Assembly (NCBI GenBank): GCA_040752115.1
Contig: JBFMFB010000005.1
Span: 1-64,000 of the forward strand
Source: JBFMFB01 sp040752115
Lineage (GTDB): Bacteria > Pseudomonadota > Gammaproteobacteria > Burkholderiales > Sulfuricellaceae
Length of the DNA: 64,000 bases
Reading direction: 5' to 3'
Below the pieces are notes generated by a model. It had not been told where the DNA came from. It saw only the letters and a list, made by a program, of their open reading frames with translations, and searched no databases. The position numbers were made by a program, and so were the translations under genes. Position 1 is the first letter of the stretch. The number at the start of each line of letters is the position of its first letter. This document shows positions 60,794 through 64,000 of this stretch, in pieces.

Positions 60794-61375
60794 TCACTGC
60801 CGACTGGCATAGTAATGGGTCAGGGCGTCGAGCTGTTCGCGGCTTAAGCCGCGGATTTTATCCGCCATCTTGTCCGGCGTCGGGCGCTTGCCGGACCGGA
60901 ATTCGTCCAGGGCGAGGTCGAGATATTCCTTCCACTGGCCAGCCAGAATCCCGTCGCTGTCTTCTTCGTTGTCTTTTTCCTGGCTCCCGCCTTCCGTATG
61001 GCATTTGCGGCAGTTCTGCTGGTGCAGCAGCTCGCCTTCGGCCGCCTTGGCCGCATCGAATTTCTGCCGCGCGGGGACGAATTCCCGCTTGCTGAAAAAT
61101 TCCGCCATCGCCGCGAAATCCGCGTCAGTGTAACCCCTGGCCAGCCGGCCCATGATGCTGGAGGGGCGCTCGCCGCTCTTGAACTTCTTCATGGATTCGA
61201 CCAGATAGGCCGCCGGCTGCCCGGCGAGCGTGGGCGTGTTCGGCCCGGCGCTGATGCCGTTGGTGCCGTGGCAGCCGGCGCAGGTGTTGGACAGCATGGC
61301 GGGAGTGGGGCCGGCAGCCCAGATGGCGGGGCTGAGCGCCATCCCGCCCAGCAACACGATGAGTTTGAGTTTCAT
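60794..61375 (-). CDS. fccA: sulfide dehydrogenase dihaem cytochrome subunit FccA
   Basis: A 193-residue periplasmic dihaem cytochrome c that takes electrons from FccB. It has a signal peptide (LIVLLGGMALSPAIWA) and two haem sites, CAGCH (about residue 33) and CRKCH (about 118), each in a class I c-type fold with Met ligands likely at MGRLARG and MADKIRGL. TAGGAAA precedes the ATG. It is first in the operon; a 310-bp dispersed repeat lies just upstream. Confidence 0.9.
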   Translation of the reverse strand: MKLKLIVLLGGMALSPAIWAAGPTPAMLSNTCAGCHGTNGISAGPNTPTLAGQPAAYLVESMKKFKSGERPSSIMGRLARGYTDADFAAMAEFFSKREFVPARQKFDAAKAAEGELLHQQNCRKCHTEGGSQEKDNEEDSDGILAGQWKEYLDLALDEFRSGKRPTPDKMADKIRGLSREQLDALTHYYASRQ

Positions 61376-61447
61376 GGCGGTTTCCTACTTGATTGAGATC
61401 ATATATTAAGTGCCTGTCATGTGCCGCGCTGCGCGCGGGCTGTTTGA

Positions 61448-61758
61448 TGCCGGCAATGCCCCGGCGGGGCAGTTACCTTTTCTTGCTTGTCCAAGAAAAG
61501 GTAACCGAAAAGAAGGACACCCCGGTTCGCCGGTCGCCCTAAAGGGCGACTTCCCTGCGTTGCTCGCCGGGCCGGGCGGCTGCGCAACTCGCCCTGGCAG
61601 CCCGCACAAATCGCGGGCTGCTGCGGAGCTCGAACAGTGCTCGCCGACATCCCCCGGCCCGGCTGCGCTACTCGGCGGCTCGCAGGGGCCCAAAAAGCGT
61701 CGCGGTGGAAACAGCATGGCTGCGTTGGTTAATGCAGCTATTTTTACGAGACTCAATA
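61448..61758 (+). repeat. dispersed 310-bp repeat, copy 2
   Basis: This matches copy 1 (14895-15211) over its whole length. The opening hairpin GTTACCTTTTCTTG with CAAGAAAAGGTAAC is perfect here. An open frame of about 119 codons across it encodes Gly/Pro/Arg-rich low-complexity sequence with no family resemblance and is not annotated as a gene. It fills the gap between fccA and the lipoprotein gene. Confidence 0.85.
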
Positions 61759-61786
61759 GAGTCGGTTGAAGCGGTTTTGCGTCGCA

Positions 61787-62425
61787 TCATTTTCCGCCTG
61801 CGGCGGTGAAAGAGAAATCGGCAAGCTGGCCGAGGACGCGGGCCAGCGCCCGGTTGGCGGCGATCACGCCGCCGTAGGGCGTATCGGCGGGCGCGTCTTC
61901 CAGCGCCTCGAATTCGCGCGTCGCCACCACGCGCCGGGTGGCAACCTCGACCACTTGGGCCCGCACCGTCAGGCGCACTTGGCTCGGGCGAGCGGTGAAT
62001 TCCTGCTGCAAACGGACGAGTTCGGTGTCCAGGCGCAGATCGCCCTTGGCTGCGCTGGAAGCCGGCGCCACCGCGCGGAAACCGGCGCCGCTCTCCAGCG
62101 TCCGTACCAGCAGGGGCGCCAGCATCCGGGCGGGCGAATCCGCCCACTGGTTGGCGGCGAAGTATTCCAGTTCGTGGGGTTTCCGGAGGTAGGCCATGCG
62201 TGCGGAATCGAACCCGGCAGCGGCGCGCGGCGGGCTGACGATCAGCGTCAGCGGCGTGGCCTTGGCTGCCGGCCGCGCCTCGGCCTGCGCGTCCAGCACG
62301 TAGGTGCTGATGTCTTCCGTCGCTGCGGGCCGAAGCCCGGTGCAGCCGGAGAGCGCCAGCAGAAGCAGCGCAGCCGCGAGCTGCGGGGCAAGGCAGGCGC
62401 GGCCGGAATTGCGGAGTTTCAGCAT
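61787..62425 (-). CDS. ABC-type transport auxiliary lipoprotein (PqiC-like)
   Basis: A 212-residue outer-membrane-type lipoprotein with a lipobox LALSGC (Cys near residue 26). The body has YVLDAQAEARP, a RMAYLRKPHELEYFAANQWADSPARML stretch (about 75-101) and a late TPYGGVIAANRALARVL, typical of the PqiC/DUF330-like partners of MlaD proteins. It follows the mlaD-like gene on the same strand with a MITE-like element between. It should link the inner-membrane transporter to the outer membrane. Confidence 0.87.
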   Translation of the reverse strand: MLKLRNSGRACLAPQLAAALLLLALSGCTGLRPAATEDISTYVLDAQAEARPAAKATPLTLIVSPPRAAAGFDSARMAYLRKPHELEYFAANQWADSPARMLAPLLVRTLESGAGFRAVAPASSAAKGDLRLDTELVRLQQEFTARPSQVRLTVRAQVVEVATRRVVATREFEALEDAPADTPYGGVIAANRALARVLGQLADFSFTAAGGK

Positions 62426-62439
62426 GGAAAGCCTTTCTT

Positions 62440-62574
62440 TTAGCCACGAATGACACGAATGTTCACGAATAATCAGAATGTTACTCATAGACCCGTGCCA
62501 TTGGGAAGGTGTGTCACAAACTCAACACCCCCATCCGTTTTTAATCGTGTTTATTCGTGTCATTCGTGGTTAAA
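62440..62574. repeat. MITE-like element with CACGAAT terminal repeats, copy C
   Basis: TTAGCCACGAATGACACGAA opens it and ATTCGTGTCATTCGTGGTTA closes it. The left 35 bases equal copy A's left end almost exactly. It separates the lipoprotein gene from the mlaD-like gene. Confidence 0.8.
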
Positions 62575-62606
62575 CCGCCTTTTTCAGGATTGTTCGCGGC
62601 GAAAAT

Positions 62607-63491
62607 CTACCGCTCCCCCGGCCCCGGTTTCGGCGGTTGCCGGCCGAACACCAGCGCGCTCGGGTTGCGCTCCAGTTGCTCGCTCACGCGGCGCAGGGAG
62701 GCGGAAAGTTCGCGCAGATCGGCCACCAGCGCCTGGGTTTCGGCCAGCGTGTCGGGCACGCCCGCGGCGGCGCGGGTGCTTTCGTTCGCCAGTTTTTCCA
62801 CCGCGTCCGCGCTTTTCCCCACGCGTTCCAGCAGGCGCGTCAATTCGGCGCTGGCCTCCGCGCTGTGTTCCAGGGTGCGTGTAGCGCTGGTTACGGCAGC
62901 GTCGATGGCAGCGGTGCGCGCGGCGAGGGTGCGGGTGACGGCCTCGATCGACGCGAGGCTGTGCTTGAATGCCAGCCGGTTGTCTTCGTCCAGCACCGCG
63001 TTGATGCTGTCGGAGGCGCGGTTGAGGCTGGTGAGCAGGCTGGTTACCGCAGTGTCCAGCCTGGCCAGCAGCGAGGGGCCGGTGCGAATCACTGGGAATT
63101 GCTCCCCTGGGCGCGCTTTCAGCAGCGGTGAACTCTGGTTGCCGCCGGTCAGTTCGACGTAGGCGATGCCGGTCAGTCCCTGCACCCGCAGGATGGCCAC
63201 GGTGTTTTCCTTGATCGGCGTGCCGCGCTCGATCTTGAGCACCAGCCGCACCCGCTCGGAATCCTTGATGTCGAGCGCGATCTCCCGCACCATGCCGACT
63301 TCGACGCCGCGGTATTTCACCGGCGCATTGAGGTTCAGCCCCGAGACCGATTCGCTCATGTAGGCGTAGTAAGTATCGTAAACCTTCCGGTACTTGCCGC
63401 CCGTCCCCAGCCACAGCACGCCGGCGATCAGCGCCGCGCTCAGCAGCAGGGTGAACAGGCCGACGACCAGGTAATTTACTTTCTCTTCCAC
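62607..63491 (-). CDS. MlaD-family (MCE) lipid transport protein
   Basis: A 294-residue protein with one N-terminal helix (YLVVGLFTLLLSAALIAGVLWL), a single MCE domain (about 40-115, YYAYMSESVSGLNLNAPVKYRGVEVG region and VQGLTGIAYVELTGG), then a long coiled-coil-forming helix to residue 270. Such proteins bridge the periplasm for phospholipid transport. A GTG at 63491 with GGGAG upstream is the likely start; it overlaps the ATPase gene by 16 bases. An ATG at 63503 is an alternative. Confidence 0.87.
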   Translation of the reverse strand: MEEKVNYLVVGLFTLLLSAALIAGVLWLGTGGKYRKVYDTYYAYMSESVSGLNLNAPVKYRGVEVGMVREIALDIKDSERVRLVLKIERGTPIKENTVAILRVQGLTGIAYVELTGGNQSSPLLKARPGEQFPVIRTGPSLLARLDTAVTSLLTSLNRASDSINAVLDEDNRLAFKHSLASIEAVTRTLAARTAAIDAAVTSATRTLEHSAEASAELTRLLERVGKSADAVEKLANESTRAAAGVPDTLAETQALVADLRELSASLRRVSEQLERNPSALVFGRQPPKPGPGER

Positions 63492-64000
63492 GCCTGCTCC
63501 CATGCAGCCCGCCCGCGGGGGCCGTAGAAATATTCGCGGATCAGGGGATGATCCGATTCCGACAGCGCTTCCATCGTGCCGATTCCGAGAATGTGCCCGT
63601 CGCCCAGCACCGCGACCCGATCGGCCACCCGCCACAGCAGGTCCAGATCGTGGGTGACCATCATGATCGTCAACCCCAGCAATTCTTTCATGTGACGGAT
63701 CAGTTCGTCCAGGCCGGAGGCGCTCAGAGGGTCGAGGCCGGCGGTGGGCTCGTCCAGGAACAGCAACTCCGGGTCGAGCGCGATGGCCCGCGCCAGCGCC
63801 GCGCGCTTGCGCATGCCGCCGGAAAGCTCGCTCGGGTATTTGGCTCCGGCGCTGGCGGGCAGGCCGGTGAGCGCGATCTTGATTGCCGCCAGCTCGGCGA
63901 TCAGCGCATCGCTTAGGGCCGTATGCTCGCGCAGCGGCAGGCCGACATTTTCCGCGACGTTGAGCGAGCTGAACAAGGCGCCGCGTTCGAACATCACTCC
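63476..64000 (-). CDS. MlaF-like ABC ATPase (partial, runs off the right edge)
   Basis: The C-terminal 175 residues of an ATPase: Q-loop-proximal MMFERGALFSSLNV, signature SELSGGMRKR, Walker B LLFLDEPTAGLDP and a normal H-loop VTHDLD. The Walker A part lies outside the window. It overlaps the mlaD-like start, so a permease gene is expected farther upstream. In contrast to the ATPase at 48773, its H-loop His is present. Confidence 0.9.
   Translation of the reverse strand, partial: GVMFERGALFSSLNVAENVGLPLREHTALSDALIAELAAIKIALTGLPASAGAKYPSELSGGMRKRAALARAIALDPELLFLDEPTAGLDPLSASGLDELIRHMKELLGLTIMMVTHDLDLLWRVADRVAVLGDGHILGIGTMEALSESDHPLIREYFYGPRGRAAWEQAWKRK

Noticed and set aside
61410..61769. 119-codon open frame over repeat copy 2
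   Set aside because: It follows the dispersed repeat, has no ribosome site, and the other copy lacks a matching intact frame.

Overview
The window looks like chromosomal DNA of a GC-rich betaproteobacterium, most likely a sulfur-oxidising member of the Nitrosomonadales (Sulfuricella/Thiobacillus-like). That placement is inferred from the gene set: flavocytochrome c sulfide dehydrogenase (fccAB), a sulfite-oxidase-family molybdoenzyme, an arsenosugar cluster, assimilatory nirBD, cytochrome b561 with two YceI proteins, RdgC, and betaproteobacterial-style glnS, ppiA, ppiB, lpxH and Mla-type genes. No rRNA or tRNA gene was recognised.

Layout. 1-21700 is core DNA: an AddA/RecB-like helicase-nuclease, rhlE, a CPBP protease, a TetR-linked MacB/FtsX-like ABC exporter, nirBD behind a consensus sigma-54 promoter, sodB, cytochrome b561-YceI-YceI, an M20 amidohydrolase, rdgC, a Fic AMPylase, MarC and a DUF2288 protein. 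21700-36140 is a defence island built into one type I restriction-modification operon. Its order is hsdR (frameshifted at a C8 tract), a RelBE-like toxin-antitoxin pair, hsdS, a two-gene CBASS (patatin CapV plus CD-NTase), hsdM 5' fragment 1, MNT plus truncated HEPN, a wHTH plus nucleotidyltransferase pair, hsdM 5' fragment 2, AbiEi/AbiEii, and finally intact hsdM. 36200-45700 carries an Old Yellow Enzyme, the molybdoenzyme, a fatty-acid hydroxylase, an arsenosugar cluster whose arsS has an in-frame stop, a TVP38 membrane protein, a mercuric-reductase-like flavoprotein and DUF1499/DUF2953 proteins. 45700-53600 has GerW-like, wrbA, an alpha-glucan phosphorylase, an MlaF-like ATPase with an altered H-loop, a cysS/glnS relic, a DUF433/DUF5615 pair and glnS. 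53700-64000 has a TPR protein, an L,D-transpeptidase, ppiA, ppiB, lpxH, aroF, fccBA and an Mla-like operon that runs off the right edge.

The most unusual part is the island. Four cargo modules (CBASS, MNT/HEPN, wHTH-NTase, AbiE) lie between hsdS and the intact hsdM, each with a different polymerase-beta-fold nucleotidyltransferase. Two truncated hsdM 5' ends separate them. A duplicate of the hsdR 3' tail likewise marks the edge of the RelBE-like insertion. This suggests stepwise growth by recombination at hsd sequences while the operon's ends stay in place. The toxin-antitoxin-like modules carry their own palindromic operator-like sequences. G/C-rich palindromic repeats also sit inside hsdR, hsdM and neighbouring genes, and several are translated in the same frame as a P-P-L-x-K-G-G peptide.

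Repeats are a second theme. There is a 310-bp dispersed repeat pair, three elements with CACGAAT-type terminal inverted repeats, one 143-bp element with perfect 18-bp inverted ends, and several GTAGGG-type palindromes. All functional statements come from reading sequence motifs; no database search was run.
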